A stretch of DNA of 64,000 nt from Mangifera indica (lineage: Eukaryota; Streptophyta; Magnoliopsida; Sapindales; Anacardiaceae), in assembly GCF_011075055.1 (NCBI RefSeq), contig NC_058145.1:11715894-11779893 (forward strand). The letters run 5' to 3'. Below are positions 1-11,030 of this stretch, piece after piece (position 1 is the first letter of the stretch; each line of letters begins with the position of its first letter). Below the pieces are notes generated by a model. That model was given only the letters and a program-made list of their open reading frames with translations. It was not told the origin of the DNA and searched no databases. A program made the translations under genes and the position numbers.

Positions 1-462
1 TTCCAATATTCAGATGTCTCCTTTTGAGGCTCTTTATGGGTATCCTCCACCCCTTCATATCTCATATTTTCCTCATGACTCCATTGCAACTGAGGTTGAT
101 ACCATGTTAAAAGTCAAAGAAGCCACTATTCAAATTCTCAAACGGAACTTGCATGAGGCTCAACATAGAATGAAGAAGCTTGTGGAGCGATGGCATTCGA
201 ATCGTCAATTTCGAATCAGTGACCTTGTATATGTAAAGTTACAACCTTACAAGCAATACACCATGCATACTAGAAACCAAAAATTACAGCCCAAATATTT
301 TGGCCCTTTTCCAGTCATAAATGTCATTAACAAGGCTGCCTACAAATTTTAGTTACCAGCTAATGTTATAATCCATAATGTTTTTCATGTTTCCTTACTA
401 CGACCAGCTTACAATAAACAGTGTGATGTCGTTTTGTATAATTGGAACACTATGTGTGATTA
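1..462 (+). pseudogene. Ty3/gypsy pol fragment, integrase C-terminal end
   Basis: The frame from position 14 begins with a motif typical of the end of the gypsy integrase core (SPFEALYG) and continues through a basic stretch, then a 'PKYFGPFPVI' segment typical of the domain after the core. An in-frame TAG at 350-352 interrupts it. The same frame then continues with a LPANVIIHNVFHVSLLRP-like segment, which is the usual gypsy pol end, until a stop near 460. This is a decayed tail of a retrotransposon polyprotein, truncated by the window edge. No clear LTR follows. Confidence 0.85.
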
Positions 463-1125
463 ATATAGAGGTGTGTAGGCGGGAAAAGTTGTTGGACGAT
501 TTATTCTTCAAGATTTTGTTCCTTCCTTCTCTGCAATTCTCAGCTCTTTCTCTGTAATTCTCAACCCTCTCTCACTCTTAATTCTTTTTTTAATTCTTGA
601 ACCTGCTTAAACCATAGAGCCGTCGGCATCACCCTTTCAATTTCTGTCTTATGAAATCTTTGGGACACAATGTTACCCAAAAAGTACAGAAACAAACCAT
701 GTAGGCCTATGAACACTATTTCTTTCTTTTTAGCGTTTAAATCATTGTACTGGATGATTGTCACACCTTTTAAGTTCTTTATAAATTTATATTGATAATA
801 TGGGCAATTATAAATTTGGATTCTAAATTTAATTCAAGGACTTCAAAGTTAGAAAACGATCAAATTGAGAGGAGACCTTAATTTTCTCCAAGTTCAATGG
901 TGTATTGACCTGCAGAAGATAACCCTGTAATTCCTAAAATCATTATCAGCCATTAAAAACTGAAAAAACGTTGCAGTTTTCAATAAATAACTGTTATTTT
1001 TTTCATTTGATTTCATTAGCAGACACGTTCTTGTGTTTCTTTATTTGTTCACGCGAAGAATTGAACTACTATTCCATTAAGAATAAGAAGAACTGGATTG
1101 ATAGTTGAGCGTTTTGGTTGAAGAA
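463..1125. other. Non-genic stretch with pyrimidine-rich segment
   Basis: No gene is seen here. A CT-rich tract around 515-595 could be leftover gypsy 3' sequence. The last 100 or so bases are probably the promoter and 5' leader of the small gene starting at 1126. Confidence 0.4.
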
Positions 1126-1470
1126 ATGGAAGACAGTGAGAACATATTTCAAAAACAAGCTGTTTCCAATACAAGAACAAAAGTTGGAAAGCCACCCACA
1201 AGGCTTCAAAAACATGCACCAGCGAGTCTTCAGTTGGATCAGGTGACTAACCCATATGCGTCATCGTCCTCTGGTAACTTCTCCATAATTCCTCTGCTAT
1301 CGCCGCTCATTGAATCGCCGAAGCCCTTGGCAGAGGGAGAGGAGTTGAAGTTGGATAAAACTGGGAATAATGAGATGAAGTGCAGCTGTGATAAGACCAA
1401 AAATGGTGAAGGACAGTGCCAGTGCCAGAGCCATCAACTTTGTTTTCTCTTCTTCAATCCAAATGTGTGA
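1126..1470 (+). CDS. Small conserved plant protein of unknown function (114 aa)
   Basis: This is an uninterrupted single-exon frame of 114 residues. I took the ATG at 1126 as the start because the frame upstream has no other ATG. The N-terminal third is polar and contains a basic segment 'KVGKPPTRLQKHAPASLQLD' that looks conserved. The middle is Ser/Pro-rich (two SPL/ESPKP motifs), and the C-terminal part has clustered cysteines (CSC, then CQCQ). There is no signal peptide or membrane helix. From memory, Arabidopsis has a small uncharacterised gene (At1g07473) next to the TFIIA large-subunit gene, and this frame sits next to TFIIA-L in the same way, which supports a real gene. I do not assign a function. 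It is convergent with TFIIA-L. Confidence 0.65.
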   Translation: MEDSENIFQKQAVSNTRTKVGKPPTRLQKHAPASLQLDQVTNPYASSSSGNFSIIPLLSPLIESPKPLAEGEELKLDKTGNNEMKCSCDKTKNGEGQCQCQSHQLCFLFFNPNV

Positions 1471-2168
1471 CTGTAAATGATGGTCAATGATAAATTTTTA
1501 TTCTTCAATTGTCATCGTGTGCACTGGAATATTACAAATAACTGAAGTTTATCAACTGTCTGTCTGATTTCTCCATCTTTCTGCTTTCTTTTGGTCTTTA
1601 AGATCTAAACCACATTAAAACATCAGACTCTGAGCAATGTTATGTTGAGTATATAAATGATACACACATGATAATCATCACATCATGTCAAGGCATCTTA
1701 TTTTTAAGTTCTGGGAAAATGACCCAAAACATAAATAATGATTTGGTTTCTCTGTAAACATTATTCTCCAAGTTTCTGGGCACTTATCACAGAAAATTAG
1801 TGAGATAAAAAGGACGAGTCTAAAACAAATTGAGTGCGTGCATAAATAACCAAAATGTCCATGCATATGGCATAAACAGAATTACAGATTCCATTAGAAA
1901 AAAGGTGAACTCCACTCTAGTGGCCAACCACTTTTAACTTTGTTACGCTGGGGGGGTGCGTGGTGTGGGTGTGGTGGCCAAAAAAAAATACTCTTCCCTT
2001 TATGTACATAGCCAACAGTCCAACCTGCCTTAAAAACTATTAAATCCAAGCATCTCGCTCCCTTCCCTTCAGAAATTTATGAACTTTTGTGAAACACCCA
2101 TCATCTCCTCCGGATTCACTCTTCTGAGCAACGGCCCACTAGATGGGCATCAAACTCTCTCCGACAAA
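1471..2168. other. Convergent 3' region
   Basis: This holds the 3' untranslated regions of the small gene (+) and TFIIA-L (-). A G-run followed by a GTGTGG-rich segment and an A-run occurs near 1951-1990. No other coding signal is seen. Confidence 0.5.
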
Positions 2169-5100
2169 TCAGAAGTCAAATTCTCCTGTTGCCTGCACAG
2201 TGTAACAAATTCTCAGGCAAATCAAGGCTTTGAATTGAGGGACATAAAAAAATTAAATTATGATAGAATCACATACCTTATTAAACAGAATGTCCTTATT
2301 GTTTATATGCATAATTCCATCCTTCAATGCACATTTCCATCTGCTTTTGGTTCGAGTCACCTATACCAAAAATGTACCATGTGCATCATGACCACTGTTT
2401 CTCATACACAAAGGTATTTACCACTTTATTACAATCACCAAGATGCATAAAAAAGAATATGTAATAGAATACCTTGTCAAACTGAGCCAACACTAAATGT
2501 TGAGTGTTCAGCTCCTCTCCTTGATCCACATCATCCAAATCATCATCATCATTTTCATTCAATGGCTCATCATCATCATCATCCACAGCCTCACTTTGTG
2601 TGACAATAGCAGGAGTACTAGCCTGTACGTCTAGTGAGAGAAAGAACAGAATATCACACACCTATTTATACATTTTCAAATAAATTACACTATTACAGTC
2701 TTCAAGACATCAATTTAAATTTACCAGTAGGAGCAGGTGTGTTCACTATGTTGTAATCTTCACTAACAACTCCTTGGTAGTTGTATATCTTCATTGTGAA
2801 GGGAAGCAAGCGAAATGCCCAAGGAGAAAAAAGGCAATTGAAAGTGAGTAAATTGAGATCTTTCATCACAACAAGCATGCATTTAATAGTGAATGCAAGT
2901 AAGCGAGAGGAAAGCAGTTATTTCACCAGATCAGTAAATTAAATCTTATATCAAATATATATCCAAGTACAGATCTGTATGTTATGAGTAAAATTATTAT
3001 ATGGTTGACCACTTCCTACTTTAGCAGGTAAAAAGATAACATGTATACTCATACAGACATGTCCTCAATCAGTTCATATCATAGTAAACATATAACAAAT
3101 CACCCCATACAAAGACCTGGACCACTGATTTTTCAAGTATCAAATTGTTATTTACTGGCAAACTCGTTGCCACCTCAAAAATACCTGTCACCGAAAACCC
3201 CGAAAGTGTTGAATAAGGCCACTATTTAGCAATTACACCAATTAAGGAACACCATGAATGCATTATTATCATTTCCGCATTACTATGTCTGAAAGTTAAA
3301 TAGCAATAACACTCACATTCGGAGTAGAAAGCACATCGTCATAGGGATCAGGAATTGGCCCATCCAGTTGAGGAATCTTCACAGATGACCTGGATGAATG
3401 CAGTAGGGACTCCCTATTTGCAGTGGTGACGGTATTACCTTTACCAGTGAAATCACTGTCTGGGCTTACCTGGAAGATTACCATTACAATGTTTGAATAT
3501 ACATACAATCAATATATGTGTGTGCTTGTATGTATGTACATATGTATGTATATATAATGATTAACAGCCAATGTACACTCAGATATTCCAACAGTAAACG
3601 TGAGATATAGAAGGATCCATAGTCTTATATATAACAACAAATAAATATCTACAAAATTTCATCAAATTTGAACATTCCAACAACAAAGCTGGGATAGATA
3701 TCTTTCTGTTTATAGTAGTTCAACTACAAAGTAAATCTAACAGAAGAAACTTCATCCTTCTCAAGCTGAGGCCATTATATTTATGTTTTACATAAATATG
3801 TATTTTCCTTAGCCACTTCACAGCATATATCCAGTTGCACAACACATAAAGTCAACCTCACAAAAAAATGGAAATATGCAGACGCTCAATAATAAATAGA
3901 TTCAGTCATTAAAAAAAAATTGCTTAAAGCCAACAAAACCACATAATATTGAGAAATACAGCATTTAATGTTAAAAATTGTCATGATTGACTATGTTATC
4001 CTCTCCCATTTTATGTAGAGAGGATAACACCAGCTCTATCATAAAATTCAATCAACACAGCCAATATTTTATCCAATATCATCTCGAGCACCTATCAGTA
4101 CCACAAGAGCCACAGCTACTCAACTTCTCTAATCTTGAAACTTCACTCAAAATGTTCATTGCATGTTTTAATCCATTAAGAGTTATACCATACACAATCA
4201 AATAACTCCTCACCGAGGGAAAAAAATTCAAATGCCTTACTTCACTAACACCTGCTTATAGGCTAAAGCTTGCAATAATCACAAAAATAAAGTATAACAG
4301 TCTCACTTTTCTAAATATAGCTCGTTAAAAGATCCAAATAAGAAGCCAATACAAGATAATAAATAGTGATCAAGCATCCTTTTCAAGGTAACTAAATTCT
4401 CCAATACGCAAGATAAGTTAACACTAACTACAAAAATACACATTCTTCCAGCAAAAGTTCTACTATACAAGCATTAAGCTTATAACAGCATTCTTATTTA
4501 ATACAGTGCACTGTATATCATTAACAACCGAGTGGAAGAAACACACCTCAAGCTCAAAAATCTTTGGTATAGCATCTCCAGCTCCATCTTGCTGGGGTAT
4601 ATTATATCCACCATTCTGGTATTGTGCAGGGAAATCTTCACGTTTACGCTTTCCAGATGGCATCATGAAGAAGTCCTGGAATTCACTCATATATTTGAAC
4701 TAATAAGACACTTCAGTTTCAACAGTATCACATCCTTTTCAGATAGAAATACTCACGAAAACAGTCACCGCTAATTCATGCATTTTCCTCAAATCAGAAA
4801 CTACAGGTTTTTCTGGAATTTCAATATTAACAGAACAACAAGAATTACCTGTGTAAGGGGTTGATGAGAGGTTCCTCTATCTGCCTCATCACGCCCTTCC
4901 ACATAAGCTGTAACAAAACACCATTGATCACTAAAGAACCCTTAAAATCATAAGCCTTATCACTTAGTTTCAAAACCATGCTCATGCAGTACATACCAAC
5001 ATTTACATCAACACTTAGAGGGGTCCTCTGATTCATCCATGGAGAAGGAGGAGGTGGCTGTGGCAAGAAAATAAAGAATAAGTAATTACTTGGATCCAAA

Positions 5101-6393
5101 TTCCAAAAGCAACTTACTAAAAAAATATAATAATAGCAAATTTTTAGCCAGTAAATTAGACCCCCAAAAAGTATTCCAAGATGGTAGAATTAACCAAGGA
5201 GAAAGAACAGGAGCCTATAAACCCAATAAAATAAGGGGGACATGAATCAATAACTTCCAAAATAATAACCAACAAAAATTATGGTACTGTTAAGACCGTT
5301 CTTACCATGTATGAGTTTGGCCTTCCATTTCCACTTCCACCTTTAGCCTCAGTACTGCCACCAGAATCATTTACTGGCGTGGGATAATCACTAGAACCAG
5401 TAGGTATGTTATACATTGAGCTATCAGCAGTTCCTGGTAATGGGGTACTTGTGGGTAATGGTGTCTGCATGGGAGTTTGCAAAGGTGTCTGCAAACAGTG
5501 GAGATATCTCAGAAAAAACAATCACAATTTCAGTCATCAGTTACTTCTAAATTAACCCCAACAATGGTATTTTAACCAAAATCTACCTCCAAAATCCTAC
5601 AAATTTTGAATCACAGATTACTTTGAAATTCACAACCGAGCAACAACATTTTAGATAACCCACATCAAGACTCCATAATCTAACACAATTTGGCAAGCAA
5701 ATCACTTCAAAAGTTAACGTACAATATCTCAACAAAAATAAACCACAAAAAAAAATCCCAAAACACAAAATCAAAGGAAAGAAAAGCAAGCAAAACTTGA
5801 GGAATCGAAACATAATGAACATGTAAAAAACTCCACAGGGAAACAAACATTTACCGGGGGAAAGAGTATCTCAGCAGTAGGTGTTTCATACTCCTCGGTC
5901 CCTTCATAAGGTACATTAAGGTCATGAACTGGAGTTACGCCAGGTGCCGGCTTTGGCACAGACGACCTATCTATCGGACCAGACACAACTCCTGCTTGCA
6001 TCATCTTCATTTCCCAAATCTAAGCAAACCAAAATTAACCCAAACCTTAATATATAAAAGATTATCAATAACCAAGATCAGCTTCACGACATCTCCAAAT
6101 CAAAGTATCTCAAAACCCTAGACCTACCCAGATCCACCAAAACACCGATTTTCTTCAGAAACAGAATCAATATCTTCAAAAACGAAAACCCACAGCTCCC
6201 ATAAAATTAATGAAATTAAATTCATAGCTTAAAGATGTGAAATCGCTAAACGAACAAAAATAAAGAAAATTACTCCTTGAAGCTCGTTGAGAACACTCTC
6301 GCCAGGACCGCCATTGACGAACTCGTCACGGACCTTGCTGACGACATCTTCGATGACGCGGATGTAGACAGTGCTGGTCGTCGATGTCGTCAT
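2169..6393 (-). CDS. TFIIA-L: Transcription initiation factor IIA large subunit (TFIIA-L, alpha/beta precursor)
   Basis: This subunit stabilises TBP on promoters in RNA polymerase II initiation in the nucleus. I joined eleven GT-AG exons on the minus strand: 6393-6274, 6019-5855, 5488-5306, 5057-4997, 4907-4849, 4675-4547, 3469-3317, 2788-2725, 2630-2473, 2360-2277 and 2192-2169. The total is 1200 nt, or 399 residues plus stop, and all phases agree. Residues 1 to about 55 form the helical N-terminal domain (VYIRVIEDVVSKVRDEF). The middle is a Pro/Gln/Thr-rich linker with TPLQTPMQTPLPT repeats. A D/E-rich stretch precedes the C-terminal beta-barrel (about 340-399), which contains KSRWKCALKDGIM and ends in the family signature GEFDF. 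Length fits plant TFIIA-L. Identification is secure. Confidence 0.95.
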
Positions 6394-6700
6394 TTCTTTT
6401 CCAATCCGAATTCAAAGCAAAATCTCCTCAGCTCCCCCGATAAAATTTTCTCGGAAAAAAAATAATCAAAACAAAAGACAATTCTCTCGGAAAATTCACG
6501 GATGCATCAGAAAAATCTTAGGGTTTTATTTAATTGTGAGATGTTTTCGGAGATGAGAGACAGCTTAAGCGAGAGAGATCGGAGCGACGAGATTAAGAAA
6601 GTGAGGGGGCGGACGAGAAATTATGAATAAAGACTGGAATATAAATAGGTTTGCATCCGATTTTATGAGTTGGGTCCACGTGGCAAGATCTGGCAGGAGT
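6394..6700 (-). promoter_or_regulatory. Likely 5' leader and promoter of TFIIA-L
   Basis: This AT/GA-rich stretch lies directly upstream of the TFIIA-L start. The only TATA-like string is TATTTATA read on the minus strand at 6647-6640, about 247 bases before the ATG. It is a weak match (the canonical TATAAATA is on the other strand), so its placement is tentative. Confidence 0.3.
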
Positions 6701-8344
6701 GTTGATTTTTTTAGCTCTCTTTTGGGTAAGGGAGTGAGGCGCTGCCTCTCATGAGTCTTCCAGCGAGTTTTACACCGTTTGATTTTCACGACGATATCAG
6801 AACCGTATTTCTTCCAGTGTCGGCTCCCACTTTTGGATGTATTAGTTTCTATATTTGTTTGGTTATCACGTCCTTTTTAAATATAAAATATGTCCTATCC
6901 TAGCTAAGGTTTCTCTCTTTAACTGATGTGGCAAATTTTTTTTATTCTATTTGTAATATTTATTTAAAGTTGAAAAATATATAAATGTAATATGAGAAAT
7001 ATTTTTTATGTTCCATATAATTGTATTATTTATTTTGTTTATTTTTAAAAGATATGAGTGATATATTAATCAAATAAATATAAATATATATATTATATTA
7101 TAGTTATTCAGGTTATATATCATTTATAAATTAATGAAACAAATTTTATCATTAAAAAAAGCCTACAAATTTTTAACATGTAATAAAACTGATTTTATAA
7201 ACTTAATGATAGACATGACAGGGGTCATGTTGATTCACGACCCAACTCAAACCTCTTAATTTTGACATAATTGACGGATTATTTGGGATATATTAGAGGA
7301 AATCATATATTTTTAGAAAATCTTTGAATTTCTAAAAAATAGATAAACTCTAAAAAGTTCAAGAATCATATATATATTTTTTTCTTATGTTTGGAAATGA
7401 CGTTTATATTTCTCAAACGGGCATTTAATCATTGTTCAACTTTATCCAATTTTTTCAAAACATGTGACTACTAACAAAAACATTTTCATTCTTTATGGAA
7501 CAACTTGAGGGCTTCTTAAGTTACGATCATTCCAAATTTGGAATGGGCATTAGGCCCTAAATCTTCAAAAAAATTTCAGTTTTTACAAAACCTTGAATAA
7601 GCTTTTAACTGATCTTGTTCTTGACTTGAAATTATATGTAACGGGCATGTCTTATCTTGAACGGGTGTTCAATTTTTCATTCTTCAAATTTTGTCCAACT
7701 TTAGGTAGAATTGAGAACAGCTAAGGGAATGAAATTGATCCTTATTGAACAACCTTTCTAAGAAATGAAATAAGGCATTCCATACAAATTTTTTACATTT
7801 TTGCACTTTTTCTTGCATTTTTATTTTTGTAATGACATAATTCATGCCTTAGAATTCTATTGGTCTTTTAAACAATCATTTTGCTCAGTTTTATAGTAGT
7901 TCAACAGTCTCTTTTTTGTTCAGTGGTATAATAAAGTAAAATAAATGTTGAATTTGAAATCAAAATGAAATGCAAAAAAATCCTCTTAACAGTACACATA
8001 TAATCAAAGTTTGTCAAATCACAAGTCATGCACAAATTTAGCACAGATAACTCTCCCTTTATACCATTCATAATTTTATAAGAGTCTTGAATGAAATTTC
8101 TAAGTTGGACAGTGAAGGATCTCTCTGTATTCTAATATTCTTCCCATCCAATTAAATTTCAACATCAACAATTTCCAACTGGCCTTCACCTCACCCACCC
8201 AAGATAAGCACTTTACCCCAAAATAATATAAACATGTTCTAACTACAATGGAAGAAAATCCACTTGTTTCATGGTTTTCTAGTTGTGGTGAGTTGGACAT
8301 AGTCAGAGTTTGGGTGTGAGAGAGAGAAATTTTTTTTTTTTAAA
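6700..8344. other. AT-rich intergenic sequence without a gene
   Basis: No supported gene is present. About 100 bases near 7995-8100 (containing AAGTCATGCACAAAT) recur in similar form at about 19530-19630, so both are probably pieces of one dispersed repeat. Confidence 0.5.
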
Positions 8345-8500
8345 AAATTATGCGTACCTATTTTAAGTACATAAACATATACATATTTGATCTATGTTAT
8401 CATATGATTAGATAATTTTAAATTATGAATAAAATAATATCTAACTATATAATAATACATATAAATGTATATTCAAAATACATATGCATAATATTCCTTA
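8345..8500. repeat. Short palindromic MITE-like repeat, copy 1
   Basis: About 150 bases of a family recognisable by GTAC(C)TATTTT...GTACATA ends and a core reading TATGATTAGATAATTTTAAATTA. Similar copies lie near 12290-12410, 14030-14115, 34145-34280, 51087-51240, 63060-63190 and 63430-63560. Copies are diverged and lack coding sequence. Confidence 0.6.
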
Positions 8501-8610
8501 ATTGTTTTCATTAAAAGTTAGATTGAAGGGAGTCACTTTTGGTGCAAGGTAGTTTGGTCAGATCTAGGTTGGGTTTTCTATTTGATTGGGTTATACCTAG
8601 TTGAGGATTA

Positions 8611-8660
8611 GTGGGTTGGTTTGGCTGGAGTGGGTTGGTTTGGCTGGAGTGGGTTGGTGT
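8611..8660. repeat. 19-bp minisatellite, about 2.6 units
   Basis: The unit GTGGGTTGGTTTGGCTGGA begins at 8611, 8630 and 8649, with a constant 19-base period. It lies in the downstream part of the decayed gag region. Confidence 0.8.
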
Positions 8661-9575
8661 GTGTTGGGAAAAATAAGGTTGTGTATAGAGGAACTCCAAT
8701 GTTGGGTTGACCCAAACATAAAGCCAGACTGATTTGTTTGGTCTTAGGCCTTCAATTCAGGTATATGGTCTAATACAACATTATGATCTTCTATCTTTTG
8801 GGCTAGGCAGTTGGGTCCACCCAATACAATCATGTTGAGCCAACCCTCAATAACTTACATGATAGTTTAAAAAATGGAGCCAATAACCTCTTGAATGTGC
8901 TCCGATACTTAGCCACCCTTCCAAGTTGTCAGAGAGATAGGAACTCTTCATGCATGATCCCTTCCTACAACGGCCACAATTTGTCTATCAGTGCTTTCTT
9001 GAAAACCTTCCATTTTGTGATCAGATTCTTGGCGTCCACAACTACAACCTTGTTAGAGTCATCCATTTCATACACATTGAGGTGGTTGGAACTTTATCCT
9101 CTTCCCTAGTTCAATTAATGGAGAAATATCGCTCCACTCAAAAGATCCAACCTGTGGGATCTTCTCTTTGAAAGATTGATAAGTTGATCTTCCTTATCTA
9201 GATGTTGCTTCCACCGAGGCTCTTTAAACCCACTTGTCCTCCTGCATTAGCTTGAACCAATGGTCTCGGTTCTCTCCATTCATCTCTCTTCGGTTCTCCA
9301 TCAACCCTCTCCAAACCTCAGCTCCTTTTGCAAAAATTTTCAGCCTCCCCTTATGACTTTGTCAGCTCGATTAGTGCATTGTCTCATATTGTCGTTTGTC
9401 GGTTTTGACATGTAAGTGCCAACAAATCATTCATCTCCAGCAAACTCTCTTTTATCATCCTCATCTCTAACTCCGGTCCATCCATTCCACTATTCATGTC
9501 TTTCTCTAATTGATCTACTCCAAAATTCATTATGGTCCTTACCAAAACCCATGACAACCCCGCTCTGATATCAAA
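8661..9575 (-). pseudogene. Decayed Ty3/gypsy gag with primer-binding site
   Basis: On the minus strand a methionine codon at 9530 opens a frame that soon meets stops. Around 9155-9110 the minus strand reads GWIF, stop, VERYFSIN, a degenerate version of the gag core motif GWI(F/Y)RAERYF of plant gypsy elements. Just upstream on the minus strand, 9573-9561 reads TGATATCAGAGCG, which resembles the initiator-Met tRNA primer-binding site (TGGTATCAGAGC). So a gypsy element pointing left has decayed here. Its 5' LTR should lie at about 9576-10100, but I could not delimit it. Confidence 0.7.
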
Positions 9576-10106
9576 TTAATAAGTACCTACTTTTGTAGAA
9601 TATATTATTGCTAACACCCATGTTTTTTTTTTTTTTTTACGTAGACTAACATTAATTATTCTTTTAATTTAATAAAATCAAATAATTAAATAATTTAATA
9701 TCAATTTATAAATAGATTTGAATAATCAATAAAAATAAGTCTAATATATTAAAAATCTAAATAGTCAGTTTAGTATAGGTTTTTGGGTCATTGGACCTTT
9801 GATATGAGGGTTTAAGTAATTTTTTTTATAAATTTGTTAGATCCACATTTTAAAATCTAATAGTTATAGTTTTTCTCATTAATCCTTTGTAAGGGAGTTT
9901 TATGAAACATAAGACTAATCATAAAAAATCTTAAATTTTAGGTAACTATCAAAGGTTATTCGAATCAAAATTGTATGACGTTTTAGATATTCCTATAACT
10001 CTAAAGTTTAATTCAATATTTGATAATCTATACAAATTTATTATTGCATGATTTTATTTAGTTTTTATACAAAATAAATCTTATAGTTCAATCCCTCACT
10101 TCAAAA
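9576..10106. other. AT-rich sequence, possible relic of a gypsy 5' LTR
   Basis: No gene is present. The position directly beyond the primer-binding site suggests LTR-derived sequence, but no LTR partner was found to prove it. Confidence 0.3.
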
Positions 10107-10264
10107 TTTATCATTCCACAGATACACTGCCAATATGTTTCTCAACCAAGACAGGAATATGAAACAAGAGCAAACCATTTTTACTGAATCAGTAAGTGTT
10201 TAAACAATCACTTGATTCTTAACAATTTAATTAAATGAAAACAACTAACAATGAAATTCCTGCA

Positions 10265-11030
10265 AAAGAGATGTCTGATCCTCCCAGGCCTAAGCCCCTG
10301 GTTCTCTGATTACTCTCTTGTTTTTTCCTTCCTCCTTTGCCTCCTCCCTTCATTTTTCAAATGATCCAGCTCTAACACAGCTGGCAGAAAATAAGGAAAA
10401 TTGATATGAAGCTTGGGAACCATGAAAGCAGCGCTTGTTTATAAATGGCCGAACATTTAGTATTTTTCTTATTTAGGCGGTGGAAATATTTACAGATCCA
10501 TCCATCAGCCCCGGCAAGCCCTGTAGATGAGCTTTTCAGGTCGTTGCAATGATAGTAATTGGTTAGCAATGCATGCCAAGCCTTTACTTCCTGTAGTGTG
10601 TAAAGGAACAGGTACATGGCCTAATATTGTTACTCTTTTTAGTGCAATTCCTGAGGATGGAAGAAGAGCAGCATATCCAGAGGTTCTTGCAATAGCAAAA
10701 GCCGAGGAGGCAAGAGTAGCTATTGAGAAAGCTCGTGAAGCAGCTGAGGCAGCAAAGAAACTTGAACAAGAGTTGAAAAAGCTTTCAGATCAAGAGGCTC
10801 GAGCATCTAGATAAGCAGAAGATGCTCAAGAGAAGGCTGATGTTGCACGGACCTCAGTAGGAAGCCTCTTGAGTAAAGTAAAAGAAATTGGGTCAGGTTA
10901 ATCTTTCTTGTGATAAATTTAGTTCCCAGATCACAAAAGTCCCCTTACAGTAAGGGGACAGGCTAAGGCCAGGACACTGCCGCCCAAGAAAGCTGTTGTC
11001 AAACAACTTACACCAAAGCCTAAAGAAAAA
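10265..11030 (+). pseudogene. pTAC16-like plastid protein pseudogene, copy A (C-terminal part)
   Basis: Pieces of one ancestral protein lie in order. They are a degenerate VEIFTDP segment at about 10485; an exon reading IPEDGRRAAYPEVL followed by an Ala/Glu/Lys-rich coiled coil (EEARVAIEKAREAAEAAKKL) to a stop near 10814; AEDAQEKADVA and LLSKVKEIGSG segments after it; and, in another frame at about 10950-11025, VRGQAKARTLPPKKAVVK. From memory this order matches the C-terminal tail of plastid transcriptionally active chromosome protein 16. Stops and frame changes break it. A stretch like an intron is kept, which argues against a retrocopy. The N-terminal NAD(P)-binding domain is not seen. Confidence 0.55.

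Noticed and set aside
10527..10814. The longest frame of the pTAC16-like copy A as a functional gene
   Set aside because: It joins intron-like sequence to one exon, it ends at a stop inside the coiled coil, and the rest of the protein is in other frames.
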